Positions 34,401 through 40,149 of a DNA stretch of 64,000 nt are shown here, in pieces. This DNA comes from Apoda limacodes. Taxonomy: Eukaryota; Arthropoda; Insecta; Lepidoptera; Limacodidae. A program made the position numbers and the translations under genes. Each line of letters starts with the position of its first letter. Position 1 is the first letter of the stretch. The DNA lies in assembly GCA_946406115.1 (NCBI GenBank), contig OX291550.1, forward strand, positions 27,442,722 to 27,506,721, read 5' to 3'. Under the pieces are notes generated by a model. It searched no databases and was not told the DNA's origin. It was given only the letters and a program-made list of their open reading frames with translations.

Positions 34401-36716
34401 AGACGATGAACTTTATCTATCGACAATGTTTATAAGAAAAGTCATTATGGCCATGGATCATTAAATGTGCCATTTTATTAAATATAAATGGTAATGGCTA
34501 ATATAATAAAATTAACATTAAATACACTTGTAAGTTTAATTAAAGTAGGGTATCATATGATTAGAAATTAGACTTTTGGGTTTTATTTTTTAAAACTATA
34601 TAATATCAGATATTATGATTGTATCGTCTTATGGTCAATTGTGTATATTTTGATAAAGAAAAAAGCTAGTTATTAAAACTAGTTGTGCTCAACAAACGGG
34701 AATAAGTTTTACTAACTTTTTGATATGACAATAACTCATAAAAGTTTCATGTTAGGAATGGTTTAGGAATCTATTACATTTATAAAAATGAATATTTGGA
34801 TATGCCCTAAGGCTTTTTTTCATAAAAAAACACATGGACAAGGAGTCAAAGAACAACAATTTGAATCATCTGACAATTTTGTATGTTTGTATATCTTAAC
34901 GGTTGTTATCCCGAGACGGTAGTAGCCTGTGGCTGGATACACACTCACATCATAATGTGGTGGAAGCCTTTTTTCACCAACAACTTTAGTTCTGCATGAA
35001 AGGGGGTGAGTCTCTATCTCTGCAACATTGCTTCTGATGCAGTGTCAGGACACTAAATAATCTTGGGTTAATGCAAGAAGTGATTAAAGGCAAATAATAA
35101 CTAGAGTTAATAATATACATTGATCTCATTCAGTTCTAAAAGACACTAAACTTATTTAGCTATTCCTTAATTTTCAAAATTGAACATCAAGACTTATATT
35201 TATATTTCATTATAGTTTATTTCTTATATCATCAGTCAATAGTTATTTTTCTTTAATTACTAGCTGCTGTCCTCGACGTCGTCTGCGTGAACACTATACT
35301 ATAACATCACTTTTTGTGAACGAAACCATAGCGCGATCTAATTCGACGCCAACGCCATCTAGTTAGCAAATAGGGAAAAAATTTATATGGTGAAAAATTA
35401 AAACACATCTAAGTTATGACTTTACACGATTTTTTAACATAAAATAAATGCCTATGTGTGTAAAATAATTAATAATTAAGAAGCAAGTCAAATATGCGTT
35501 GTTAGATTACATGTTGTTACAGAATGCGTTGAAGTAATAAAGGTTCACTGCTCGTTCCCCGTAGGTGATAGCGTGATAATATGTAGATTATAAGCTGACC
35601 CGACTTCCTAATAATATTCGTGCCAAATTTAAAGTAAATCCATGTAGTACTTTTTTAGTTTATCCCGAACATACATACAGACAAACAGACAAAAATTCTA
35701 AAAACTATATTTTTGGCTTCGGTATCGATTGGAGATCACACCCCAAGTATTCTTTTAAAAAATTATTCAATGTACAGTTTTGACTTTCCTACCATTTTAT
35801 TATATGTATAGATATATTAATATGATATGATGTGCATAACAAATAAACAGAGAAAAACATTGAGACTCAGGATCATCAGTGAACTTGATGCATTTACTTT
35901 ACTGCTCCACCAGGATTTTCAGTAAGTCATTGGCACCCTGCCCATATTGCTTTTTTTAATTTCCGCTTTGTCAAAGCATATTTCAAAATAAGTTAAATGA
36001 GCTATTAATAAAATTTGATACATTGCATCTGGAATAAATATGTGAGTTTTATTTAGATTTTTTGCTTAAAGTGGCGACTTTAAGATGGCTTAGACAAAAT
36101 TCAATCGCTTAATAGAAATGCACTTGTGTCACTAACCTTTTATTAATATAACTACTACAATTTCAAAATTAAATATTTCAAAAAGTAAGCATCTGCAGTT
36201 GGGAGATTGTAGATCACCTCCCTTGCCCCTTCTTCCCTCTCCCGCCCTTAAATCCTGTGGGCTGCCTTCACTCCGTGTTCCCCTCGGGGAAAAAAAGCAT
36301 AACCAAACCTAACCTAACTTAGCACTAGTATTTCAGTAGGAGTTTTATTTTTAATATGATTTTTTTCAAAAACTATTCTTTTTGCGCCAACTTTTTTATT
36401 TAATTTGTGTATAAGTGGGTGCTACTTTTTATCAATTAAATATTTTTGTACCCAAAAATAACTTGGTGCAGAGAAGTAAATATTTACCAATTATATATAA
36501 TATTACTTATTTATGCCTCAAAATATTACCTATAGGGAATGTTTTCCAGTGATAAAGAAAATCTTCTGCAACTTGTTTGATATTATTGACCAGTTGCTCA
36601 ACTTCAGGGGGCGCTCCAACCAGCTGCACATCGAATCGTAACGGCTCACGTTCTGGGGGGGTAACCTCCAGGAGCAACGAGTTTGGCCGAGATGGTCGTT
36701 CGCCCTCTCCAGACAT
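1344..36716 (-). CDS. Large 21-exon gene for an unidentified multi-pass membrane protein (3' end unresolved)
   Basis: Exons, in order of transcription: 36716-36530, 33579-33426, 23765-23627, 23463-23402, 20906-20682, 20093-19988, 19227-19081, 17053-16895, 16400-16261, 7944-7833, 7302-7147, 6771-6518, 6437-6314, 5801-5681, 5477-5237, 4815-4694, 4134-3981, 3001-2845, 2379-2332, 2103-1957, 1472-1344. They sum to 3084 nt, or 1028 codons, without a stop, and every junction keeps phase. Introns are GT-AG except intron 6 (GC-AG). The first ~610 residues are hydrophilic, with a long Arg/Ala/Glu-rich stretch likely to be helical. Hydrophobic segments lie at about 617-640, 705-755 (two) and 785-816. 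Residues 868-985 are helical again. Exons are unusually GC-rich against AT-rich introns. I believe similar uncharacterised proteins exist across Metazoa, but that is recollection. The last exon shown ends at a possible donor, so one or more 3' exons may be missing. Confidence 0.8.
1599..1752 (+). repeat. Interspersed repeat, second copy at 18796
   Basis: Shares most of 150 bases with 18796-18962, including tggcgccctggatggttta and gctgcagtcggtatcatgcag. Both copies lie in introns of the large gene or just beside its 3' exons. The family is not named; it may be a SINE or a Helitron-derived end. Confidence 0.7.
1957..2103 (-). CDS. Exon 20 of the large membrane-protein gene
   Basis: The acceptor is tgtgctgtag before 2103. 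There are 49 codons, phase 0 at both ends, starting TGAYKQLEKECSELRQ: charged and strongly helical, a probable coiled coil. The donor is AGG|gtaacg. Reading through the donor gives a TAG at 950-948 of the 1900s (1950-1948), so an alternative short C-terminus is possible. Confidence 0.75.
2332..2379 (-). CDS. Exon 19, a 48-nt microexon of the large gene
   Basis: The acceptor is aatattgtag and the donor GTG|gtaagg. It has exactly 16 codons, phase 0 at both ends, reading NSAAVGGEYKEALEPV. It fits between exons 18 and 20 without changing frame, so it could be constitutive or a cassette. The support is splice consensus and GC content only. Confidence 0.6.
2845..3001 (-). CDS. Exon 18 of the large membrane-protein gene
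   Basis: The acceptor is gtgtgtgtcag. The exon is entered in phase 2 and left in phase 0 at AAG|gttcac, a weak donor. It encodes an Ala-rich helix (SGQALAALSARAEAE) followed by RDYAHFVHACFGPFS. Confidence 0.75.
3002..3980. other. Intron 17, with a SINE-like fragment
   Basis: No coding signal. Bases about 3290-3420 resemble tRNA-SINE bodies seen elsewhere here (gtccccactacagg, then tggcccagtaggaatt). The rest is AT-rich and I see nothing else in it. Confidence 0.4.
3981..4134 (-). CDS. Exon 17 of the large membrane-protein gene
   Basis: The acceptor is ttgtgcgtag. The exon is entered in phase 1 and left in phase 2 at ATCAC|gtcagt. It encodes GVAWWSARGLWEEVAWRG and then a basic loop with RVPAHDSAFCRRVAGPG. 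It is about 70% GC, far above its introns. The choice of the gtcagt donor over the nearby gtaatg is set by the frame of exon 18. Confidence 0.8.
4135..4693. other. Intron 16
   Basis: 559 bases of AT-rich sequence. I see no gene, repeat or regulatory site in it. Confidence 0.4.
4694..4815 (-). CDS. Exon 16 of the large gene (membrane segment)
   Basis: The acceptor is ctctttttccag and the donor GCTG|gtgagc. Entered in phase 2, left in phase 1. It encodes a continuous hydrophobic stretch (WRIIVLGILQPIAAVVVAVI, then CPLCAFLMLAG), one or two membrane passes at residues ~785-816. Confidence 0.85.
5237..5477 (-). CDS. Exon 15 of the large gene (two membrane segments)
   Basis: The acceptor is aatcaatcag and the donor AACAG|gtaaca. 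Entered in phase 1, left in phase 2. After SRQANRVWNYG come two hydrophobic segments (GSVALLVLFPLAALVSSLAG and PLWAPTLTLAVHAGNAIVY) and an acidic DLDCVDPDKINR. This is the clearest transmembrane hairpin in the protein. Confidence 0.85.
5681..5801 (-). CDS. Exon 14 of the large membrane-protein gene
   Basis: The acceptor is gatgtgacag and the donor ACTG|gtgaga. Entered in phase 0, left in phase 1. It encodes NGTLFPKRSTETQTMWSRLL and LWRHVSKERTRFE, a basic loop between membrane segments. An N-G-T sequon begins at residue 657. Confidence 0.85.
6314..6437 (-). CDS. Exon 13 of the large gene (first membrane segment)
   Basis: The acceptor is tttttccatag and the donor CTCACAG|gtgaac. Entered in phase 2, left in phase 0. 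It encodes TWCWSWNLMFLLGVVVPWC, a Trp-rich membrane segment, then PFVPDYELSQ. Confidence 0.85.
6518..6771 (-). CDS. Exon 12 of the large membrane-protein gene
   Basis: The acceptor is tgtgtgttcag and the donor CATAG|gtgaaa. Entered in phase 0, left in phase 2; 254 nt, the longest exon. Key motifs are FTWATRIWLPQNWVVVRHF, TVLSSRATSIVTPRSDP and VFLVDKEITRRTS. This block just before the first membrane segment looks like the best handle for homology searches. Confidence 0.85.
7147..7302 (-). CDS. Exon 11 of the large membrane-protein gene
   Basis: The acceptor is catgtgacag and the donor ATGAAG|gtagcc. 52 codons, phase 0 at both ends. It encodes EAARQKVEGALRWAAREEA and then YFLLRDLAFLRDREPLLMK; helical, charged. 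Confidence 0.8.
7303..7832. other. Intron 10
   Basis: 530 bases of AT-rich intron. No repeat or gene recognised. Confidence 0.4.
7833..7944 (-). CDS. Exon 10 of the large membrane-protein gene
   Basis: The acceptor is tttatttgcag and the donor GAAAAG|gtacac. Entered in phase 2, left in phase 0. It encodes AEEGVRRKVEAGVATAEARI and HPILSRADAWRNEK. It is the first exon after the 8.3 kb intron 9 that holds the LINE composite. Confidence 0.8.
8092..8285. repeat. Three ~60-bp tandem units with GCGCG cores and CCAAT pentamers
   Basis: Near-repeats begin about 8097, 8158 and 8217, each with taactataactaatcagcgc or a close variant, then a cggtac/cccgtc block and attggct. On the minus strand attgg reads CCAAT. 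They sit just upstream of exon 10 within intron 9. Confidence 0.7.
8750..8830 (-). mobile_element. 3' tail of the minus-strand LINE copy
   Basis: It is the reverse complement of the plus copy's 3' end at about 12548-12628, sharing ttgcaataaaatacaatagg and ccagacgacctta. Identity stops at 8830, where the plus copy starts. Confidence 0.85.
9377..10678 (+). pseudogene. Endonuclease region of the LINE ORF2 (plus copy)
   Basis: The apurinic-type endonuclease motifs are in order: HINAQSL near residue 50, SETWL, GKGGGGVAIYLR, MGDFNTDM, DDTWIDLIL and FSRHDLL. The frame starts with an ATG at 9377 and runs into 10711 only because of the frameshift near 10678. The opposite arm has one more base there (ccaaacatgg against ccaatatgg) and reads straight on into the RT, so the plus copy has lost one base. 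Confidence 0.85.
10681..12318 (+). pseudogene. Reverse transcriptase region of the LINE ORF2 (plus copy)
   Basis: RT blocks are in order: ISLPKISNPTSPCHFRPISI, QSGFRPGHSTSSALL, LVDFTNAFNTVDYDILLSI (first catalytic Asp), GVPQGAILSPLLFSIFI and YADDLQLYTS (catalytic pair), then a long C-terminal domain. The frame is intact to TAA, so only the upstream one-base deletion disables this copy. The ATG at 10681 is internal and not a genuine start. Confidence 0.9.
12629..14704 (-). pseudogene. Minus-strand LINE 5' portion (right inverted arm)
   Basis: Near-identical reverse complement of 8833-10917. The endonuclease frame runs 14160 to about 13660, where a 7-base deletion (relative to the plus copy's gtcttag) breaks it. 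It is open again from 13621 down to 12629, ending where the plus copy's 3' end abuts. It carries a Phe for Leu change in the AIYLRSE motif. Confidence 0.85.
15171..15953 (-). CDS. L1-type ORF1 protein (RNA-binding, coiled coil plus RRM)
   Basis: 260 aa from the ATG at 15953. Residues ~1-75 are a charged helical segment. They are followed by RRKVLLLSGVPE and IKLCHRLGE...ARSILVRF, typical of the RRM of L1 ORF1p-like proteins, then a C-terminal domain with QSVFIKARTHFGFRNCW and a Lys/Ser-rich tail. Such proteins bind LINE RNA as trimers. It lies 5' of the right arm in the same orientation, so it is probably ORF1 of the same element. The frame is intact. Confidence 0.75.
   Translation of the reverse strand: MAQITNIQNTQKEIEECLMKRMNEFETQLKSVPPAPDTLSKLAEEFRTFRDLAWKLLSSLRQLIEDCCQTLDTMETRHRRKVLLLSGVPEQPNENVKGIVLDIFKNNLNLPDISPSSIKLCHRLGEKVNDRARSILVRFANLDIKSTVWKSKTKLKGTQITILEFLTKVRQSVFIKARTHFGFRNCWTLDGNIYIKLPDGSRTKLWTNEDLAALIKRFPKPTTTSSTEDVAVSANTQPGAGSKKYVSARRQVSAAASKKT
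16261..16400 (-). CDS. Exon 9 of the large membrane-protein gene
   Basis: The acceptor is ttgttttgcag and the donor ATGAG|gtaaga. Entered in phase 0, left in phase 2. It encodes EVRQAAMREYVSRVCGAVSH and then APDLLADQLRASALIM. It borders the LINE-filled intron 9. Confidence 0.8.
16401..16894. other. Intron 8
   Basis: 494 bases of AT-rich intron. Nothing recognised. Confidence 0.4.
16895..17053 (-). CDS. Exon 8 of the large membrane-protein gene
   Basis: The acceptor is ttgtttgtag and the donor GAACAG|gttggc. 53 codons, phase 0 at both ends. It encodes RLHRREVLRRAASTLQGILE and FLHFRERHAALLADQKMPP; basic, helical. Confidence 0.8.
17183..17425 (+). repeat. Lep1-like interspersed repeat fragment
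   Basis: It opens ccatactaatattataaatg and gcgaaagtaactctgtctgt, then ttacctcttcaagcttaaa. The same opening occurs at 30763, 57385 and 60715. No clear 3' terminus, so it is truncated. Confidence 0.55.
17426..18795. other. Intron 7, left part
   Basis: AT-rich. No gene, RNA or complete repeat recognised in this 1.4 kb. Confidence 0.35.
18796..18962 (+). repeat. Interspersed repeat, second copy of the family at 1599
   Basis: Shares ctgtactcctcctaaacggc, tggcgccctggatggttta and gctgcagtcggtatcatgca with 1599-1752, at roughly 85% identity by eye. Confidence 0.7.
19081..19227 (-). CDS. Exon 7 of the large membrane-protein gene
   Basis: The acceptor is tgtgtttag and the donor ACGCAG|gtattt. 49 codons, phase 0 at both ends. 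It encodes PEHQEDITALAAWVTRAMRR and TPRAPPRVPCLYTTPQRTQ. Another frame is also open here, but only this one joins exons 6 and 8. Confidence 0.75.
19228..19987. other. Intron 6 (GC-AG)
   Basis: 760 bases starting gcaagt and ending tttag in gene orientation. Otherwise AT-rich without recognisable features. Confidence 0.55.
19988..20093 (-). CDS. Exon 6 of the large gene, with a GC donor
   Basis: The acceptor is ttattccacag. Entered in phase 2. It encodes LLDLLFGMPSSEARDLEKKI and ERSRYLVAELICK. The frame of exon 7 demands that the exon end at AAG|gcaagt, the strongest known GC donor context. A GT four bases earlier (ATAT|gtaagg) would put exon 7 in a different, unsupported frame. Confidence 0.75.
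20162..20226. repeat. Near-perfect hairpin, 26-bp stem
   Basis: gatgaaaatttaaatatcaa on the left is mirrored by ttgatctttaaattttcatc on the right, 25 of 26 bases pairing around a short AT loop. It lies in intron 5 of the large gene, transcribed from the minus strand. Possibly a minimal MITE. Confidence 0.75.
20287..20350 (-). repeat. SINE 3' fragment
   Basis: Shares agcctcatacgtcccca and cacggcctaccct with the tRNA-derived SINE at 55806-56088, so it is a 5'-truncated copy in the same orientation. Confidence 0.6.
20682..20906 (-). CDS. Exon 5 of the large membrane-protein gene
   Basis: The acceptor is atggtttag and the donor TCTGG|gtatta. Phase 2 on both sides, 225 nt. It encodes FEVPSRHFPGQTHVWRVAGW, then a long Arg/Ala-rich helix with HVARALALVLVVARDRLARD. 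About 68% GC. Confidence 0.8.
20907..21369. other. Intron 4, exon-5 side
   Basis: AT-rich. Nothing recognised apart from the satellite that follows. Confidence 0.35.
21370..21629. repeat. Four tandem 65-bp units
   Basis: gcgctctatgcattgccttg begins at 21370, 21435, 21500 and 21565, each followed by taaacagtgacac and ttcatgtttattta. The units are almost identical, so the expansion is recent. Confidence 0.92.
21630..23401. other. Intron 4, remaining part
   Basis: 1.8 kb of AT-rich sequence without a supportable gene or complete element. Confidence 0.35.
23402..23463 (-). CDS. Exon 4 of the large gene (KQL-SIRE-G motif, copy 2)
   Basis: The acceptor is ctcacacaag and the donor GGGG|gtatgt. 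Entered in phase 0, left in phase 2. It encodes DRVYKPKQLSPKQLDSIREW and a split Gly codon. The last 12 residues repeat the end of exon 2. Confidence 0.75.
23627..23765 (-). CDS. Exon 3 of the large membrane-protein gene
   Basis: The acceptor is ggctattag and the donor AGCTAC|gtaagt. Entered in phase 2, left in phase 0; 46 codons after the split Gly. It encodes VTFRAFGAAGQYHYYTAEE and LLSFNTTIAVLRAPYILVEI. An upstream tttttttag would introduce a stop, so the inner AG is chosen. The tandem transposon array begins 47 bases upstream. Confidence 0.75.
23812..27576 (+). repeat. Three tandem 1255-bp units of a decayed transposon
   Basis: Units are 23812-25066, 25067-26321 and 26322-27576, each starting cacttagtggcgctag. 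Only a few substitutions separate them (for example Ala/Pro at 24605/25860 and Ile/Phe at 25813/27068). Each carries the same N-terminal ORF, starting ATG at 24519, 25774 and 27029, and the same in-frame TAA stops. The last unit runs on into the rest of the ORF after a CA microhomology. Confidence 0.95.
27029..28650 (+). pseudogene. Transposon-derived ORF, broken by several stops
   Basis: The N-terminus has paired cysteines (FICGK...CLRC; CYFC), suggesting a zinc-binding segment. The core has WRLFIDSSK, ICADLKVVGIILGLQGGYTK, CFLCEWDSRA, LPPLHIKLGLIKNFVKAM and VSDEHGKRFHQDI, reminiscent of an RNase-H-like transposase. I have seen this protein type as multi-copy uncharacterised genes in arthropods, from memory only. 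In-frame stops interrupt it after SKPVIWRE, after PHLIR and after SKLSL, with further breaks near 28258 and 28390. The superfamily is unknown and no terminal repeats were found. Confidence 0.7.
28946..29445 (+). mobile_element. Lep1-like (Helitron-type) repeat
   Basis: It starts tctatactaatattataa and gaggaaagatttgattg, followed by ggcttcgaaactcctgggcc and internal ggtggcactgctgtcggtat. This is the typical opening of lepidopteran Lep1-type non-autonomous Helitrons, recognised from memory. The expected ctag-type 3' end is degraded (agaagcttgttgt). Confidence 0.6.
29698..29790 (+). repeat. Dispersed repeat fragment (pair with 34905-34995)
   Basis: gtgggcgtgtatccagccgc and the preceding ggtttggtaaaaagaggtag match, in reverse complement, tggctggatacacactcaca and gtggaagccttttttcacc at 34905-34995. 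A shorter match lies near 5125. Confidence 0.45.
30058..30197. mobile_element. 140-bp Tc1/mariner-type MITE with TA target site
   Basis: It starts TA|CAGTCGGCCATCAAAAG and ends CTTTGACTGACTG|TA, flanked on both sides by the palindromic attca/tgaat. The ends CAGTC...GACTG and the TA duplication fit Tc1/mariner. It is too short to code. Confidence 0.65.
30763..30990 (+). mobile_element. Lep1-like repeat with Helitron-type 3' end
   Basis: It opens ccatactaatattttaaata and cgaaagtaaccctgtctgtc, and ends ggtgagaccgcgggcaaaag followed by ctagt. A CTAG terminus is the Helitron hallmark. Confidence 0.65.
30991..31944. other. Part of intron 2
   Basis: AT-rich. A 75-codon ORF at 31690-31917 has a hydrophobic start but no other support. 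Nothing else recognised. Confidence 0.35.
31945..32025. repeat. Two tandem 40-bp units
   Basis: atcttttacacagaagtagg begins at 31945 and again at 31985, with identical continuation through gactgaaatatta. Confidence 0.9.
32026..33425. other. Intron 2, exon-2 side
   Basis: 1.4 kb without a supportable gene. Bases ~33080-33230 resemble the generic SINE-like phrases seen near 3300. Confidence 0.35.
33426..33579 (-). CDS. Exon 2 of the large gene (KQL-SIRE-G motif, copy 1)
   Basis: The acceptor is tgtttttccag and the donor AAAGG|gtaagt. Entered in phase 1, left in phase 2. It encodes VLPPSRFTGPGNRPSDIIIA and then PLSSKQLHSIREKG, ending in a Gly codon split by the intron exactly as in exon 4. Confidence 0.8.
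33580..36529. other. Intron 1 of the large gene
   Basis: 2.9 kb. It holds the repeat fragment at 34905-34995 and, at about 35264-35815, a degenerate interspersed repeat (atacatacagacaaacagac, then cttcggtatcgattggagat). The remainder is AT-rich with nothing recognised. Confidence 0.5.
36530..36716 (-). CDS. Exon 1 (start codon) of the large membrane-protein gene
   Basis: An ATG at 36716 opens MSGEGERPSRPNSLLLEVTP. The exon continues with FDVQLVGAPPEVEQLVNNIK and FLYHWKTFPI and ends CTATAG|gtaata in phase 1. Upstream TTG codons in frame are not eukaryotic starts. The first ~60 residues form a compact acidic-to-basic segment of unknown function, without a signal peptide. Confidence 0.8.
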
Positions 36717-37298
36717 CGTGATAGAATAATAACGCACCAAGATCAATCATACCGCAACGAAACAAGACAAGCGGTTAGCATTATGACCCTTGCGCTGTGG
36801 GCGGATAAATTACAGATCCGTGATATTGTTTTGTTTTATATTTTCATTCATTTCAACCATTTGTCTTTTTTTATCAAAACGAATTTTTTTTTGAAGGCCG
36901 TCGGCCAGGCTTTCCAAATTCTGTACTAGTAAATGTGCCATAAGAATTACTTTAGATGGTAGTAGAACTAAAAATATCTTTGTTTTGGAATAATACTAAG
37001 ATTTCATTATTTCAGATTTTGTTCAAGCAATTTATTATTTATTATTTTTTGTTTTTTTTTTTCATTGTCCCGGAGGACAGCCTAAGGACTTAGACCATGC
37101 TGCCAAGTCTTTGGTAATTGTATTTTATTCGTAGTTATTTTTAGAATTAGGTCTTCGGTAGTAATTTCTTATCGAATATAAATTAGTATTTCTCCAGAAT
37201 TTCTCTTATATTTTCTCAAATCTGTATCTGTGGCCAATTTGTCAGCTTTTCGATCTTTCAAATCCATTCATAACATCTTACATTGATAACCTATTACT
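36717..37298. promoter_or_regulatory. Presumed 5' UTR and promoter region of the large gene
   Basis: The 580 bases beyond the start codon contain no coding sequence and no clear TATA box. They carry a SINE-like phrase near 37070 (cccggaggacagcctaagg). The promoter assignment is positional only. Confidence 0.3.
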
Positions 37299-37507
37299 AA
37301 TAAAAACTTTTTAACAAAAAAACAACCGGCTTCAATAAGATGCACTAAAAAGGTAAGATAATTACTTATTTTCAAAAATTGGATCTGAATTACAGTTTGA
37401 AGTTTGTGTCATGCAAGCAAAGTGTGTTATAAACTGTAACATATGTATATACCCTTTTAGTGCATCTTTTTGAAACCGGTTGTTTTTTTAGTTGAAAAGT
37501 TTTTATT
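37299..37507. mobile_element. 209-bp foldback MITE
   Basis: aataaaaactttttaacaaa, then aacaaccggcttcaa and gatgcactaaaaagg on the left are mirrored on the right by ccttttagtgcatc, ttgaaaccggttg and gttgaaaagtttttatt. The arms are ~58 bp with about 90% pairing, around an ~90-bp loop. Superfamily not assigned. Confidence 0.8.
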
Positions 37508-38049
37508 TTTTTTCTTTTCAGTGACGAATTGCTTTTTTTTCTTGTACACTAAAAACATCCATACTCGTAACAAAGTTTTATACAATCATCAACATAAAAG
37601 GCGTTTCACCAGTTCCAAATTAACATTAATTTTTTTTTTCTCCATAAGTTTTAGTTTTAAACTCACTATACGCGGTACTAATTCAGCTTTCCTGTAAATA
37701 TTGATCTTCATCCATAAGCACAAGCACAAATTACAGAGAGATACTATACTATACAAGTTATATATTATACAAGTCCACACATAAAATACCTGAAACTAGG
37801 CGTACAGATACTGTTCCAGATACTTCTGTGCACATGTAAAAAATATCGATCCCGGTCAGCTAAATAAATCTAATTTCGCGTTTTGGCCGAGAACATTGTT
37901 CAAAGATCGCAGGGCTTGCGAAATCGGAGCATCATGCAGTACGTTAAAATGTAAATGCGCATCCGCAAAAAATTTATGGCCTCACCATCGATGGCTTCAC
38001 GCTATACCTATGGTATTCAGGCTTTCAGGTATATAAAAGTTTATATATT

Positions 38050-38624
38050 TTAGCGTGTTATATCCAGTAATGAAATGGAAGGGTATAAATATGGATAATA
38101 TCTACATTGTTGTTTAAACAAACACCGAAAAAACATTTTCTGAACTCTTTCGACCATGAGAATATAAGTACTCTCATGTGGATTCCAGACGATAGCGTTA
38201 CGATTTTTTCTAGCTCTGCTACACATATCTGAGATGTGGTCATTTAACTTCAATTTATCGTTATATGCTACGTCCACTTGTTTTCTTGCATCTATATAAC
38301 TACTTACATACGTAACAAATGTCAGTAGGTTACTTGCAGTAGATCTACCAAGAAGAAACCCATGTTGTGTGCCTGTGAACCACGGCGACATTTGGGTTCT
38401 AATCTCTACAAATAATATGCTTTCCGAAAGTTTTCAAAAGGTGTTTGTACTGCTACTGGTCTGTAATTATTATAGATAGATTTATCAACGTCATTAACAT
38501 CCAATGTTACTGATTTTAAGCTCATGAAGGCTAGGATGGCTAATAATACCCCTTCACCGCGATCATGTCGTAAAACTTTATAGCCAGGCGGAAATATTTC
38601 GGCATGTTTATATCGTCCAACCAT
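38050..38624 (-). pseudogene. LINE reverse-transcriptase remnant
   Basis: Minus-strand frames hold scattered non-LTR pieces in order: HDRGEGVLLAI (endonuclease-like), YNNYRPVAVQTPFENFRKAY (RT block), QHGFLLGRSTASNLLTFVTY, DARKQVDV, NDHISDMC and IVWNPHE...ERVQKMFFR. Large internal deletions remove the catalytic core. The clade is unclear. Confidence 0.65.
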
Positions 38625-38639
38625 AATTATTTTTATTCC

Positions 38640-39840
38640 TCTACTAGGCTTTGCCCGCGGCTCCGTCCGCCCTAAATTTGGTTAACGGCGTAGGATTCTT
38701 ACGACAACTCCTTGATTATACTAAAGAAGTTTGCTATAGCAAGCTTTAGCTGCAGCTATGGTTCGTTCGTGGAACTCGGTTATAGTTACTCCCGCCGGAA
38801 CTTTTTAATTTCCCGGGATAAAAAGTAGCCTTTGTCCTTTTTCGTATCTTTAACTATCTCTGTGTGCAAAATTTTAGCTCATTTAAATGCTCTCAGTGCA
38901 GCAGGATTAAGTAACAAACGTAACAAACGATAAATAGCCTATGTCCTTCCCCGGACTCAGACAAATTTCATCTAAATCAGTTGAGCGGTTCCCGATCCAT
39001 CTAGTGGTTGAAGCGTGACAAACAACCAAACATCCGAACTTTCGCAATTATAATATTAATGGGATAGCTGGTAATTAATGAATTTTGCTAGCGGCTGCTC
39101 TGCCCTAAATTTGGTTATCGGCGTGGGACTCCTTTGTTTAATCTCAGTATTGATACTGTCATTTACTCCTTAATTACCCCACGCTAAATTCGGTTATCGG
39201 CGACTGTGATTTACTCCTTAATTACACTTATGAAGTTTGCTATATCAAGCTATTGCTATAGTAACAAACGTTATAGTACTTTTGAATTTTCCGGGATGAA
39301 AAATAGCCTATGTCCTTCCTCAGGACTCAGACAAATTTCATCTAAATCAGTTGAGCGGTTCGCGATCCATCCAGTGGTTGAAGCGTGACAAACAACCAAA
39401 CATAAGAACTTTCGCAATTATAATATTTATGGGATAGCTGGTAATTAATGAATTTTGCTAGCGGCCGCTCTGCCCTAAATTTGGTTATCGGCGTGGGACT
39501 CCTTTGTTTAATCTCAGTATTGCTACTGTGATTTACTCCTTAATTACCCCGCGCTAAATTCGGTTATCGGCGACTGTGATTTACTCCTTAATTACACTAA
39601 TGAAGTTTGCTATATCAAGCTATAGCTATAAGTTCGTTTAAGCTCGGTTATAGTTATTACCGCGGGAATTTCGGGATAAAATTTCGGGGGCTCCTATATG
39701 CTATTCCAGGACCTAACCTATATGTATGCCAAGTTTCATCCCGATCCGTCTAGGGGTTGAAGCGTGAAGAAGTAACAAACATACACACTCACACTCTCAC
39801 AAACTTTCGCCTTTACAATATTAATGATAATGGGATTATT
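38640..39840. repeat. Cluster of ~370-bp lepidopteran repeat units
   Basis: gggatagctggtaattaatg recurs at 39061 and 39431, with ctaaatttggttatcggcg, gaagtttgctatatcaagct and ggttgaagcgtgacaaacaa in each unit. The last unit ends aacaaacatacacactcaca, a typical LINE/SINE tail. Another copy of the middle part lies at 48860. Confidence 0.75.
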
Positions 39841-40149
39841 GATAGGTACACCATATTTGTTTTTCTTTTTATCCATCCCAAATTTTGGTAAAATATTGGT
39901 CTGTGTGCAAACGTTCCCGTCGACACTTAGGCTTACTTCCCTTTTTCTACAAAAATTTCGCCACTTCGACAGTTTCGTTCCAGCTGGCTAAGTGGTAACT
40001 CGCAAAAAGTACTCGACGTGTTCTTCGCGTACGCCCATTTTAAATTATGAATATCGAGTGCTTTATATATTAAGCTTTGTGACCTCACAATCAGGATACT
40101 GCTTTTTTCTGTTTATAAAGTGTCGGACTTGTTCCTCAGATGTATTGGT

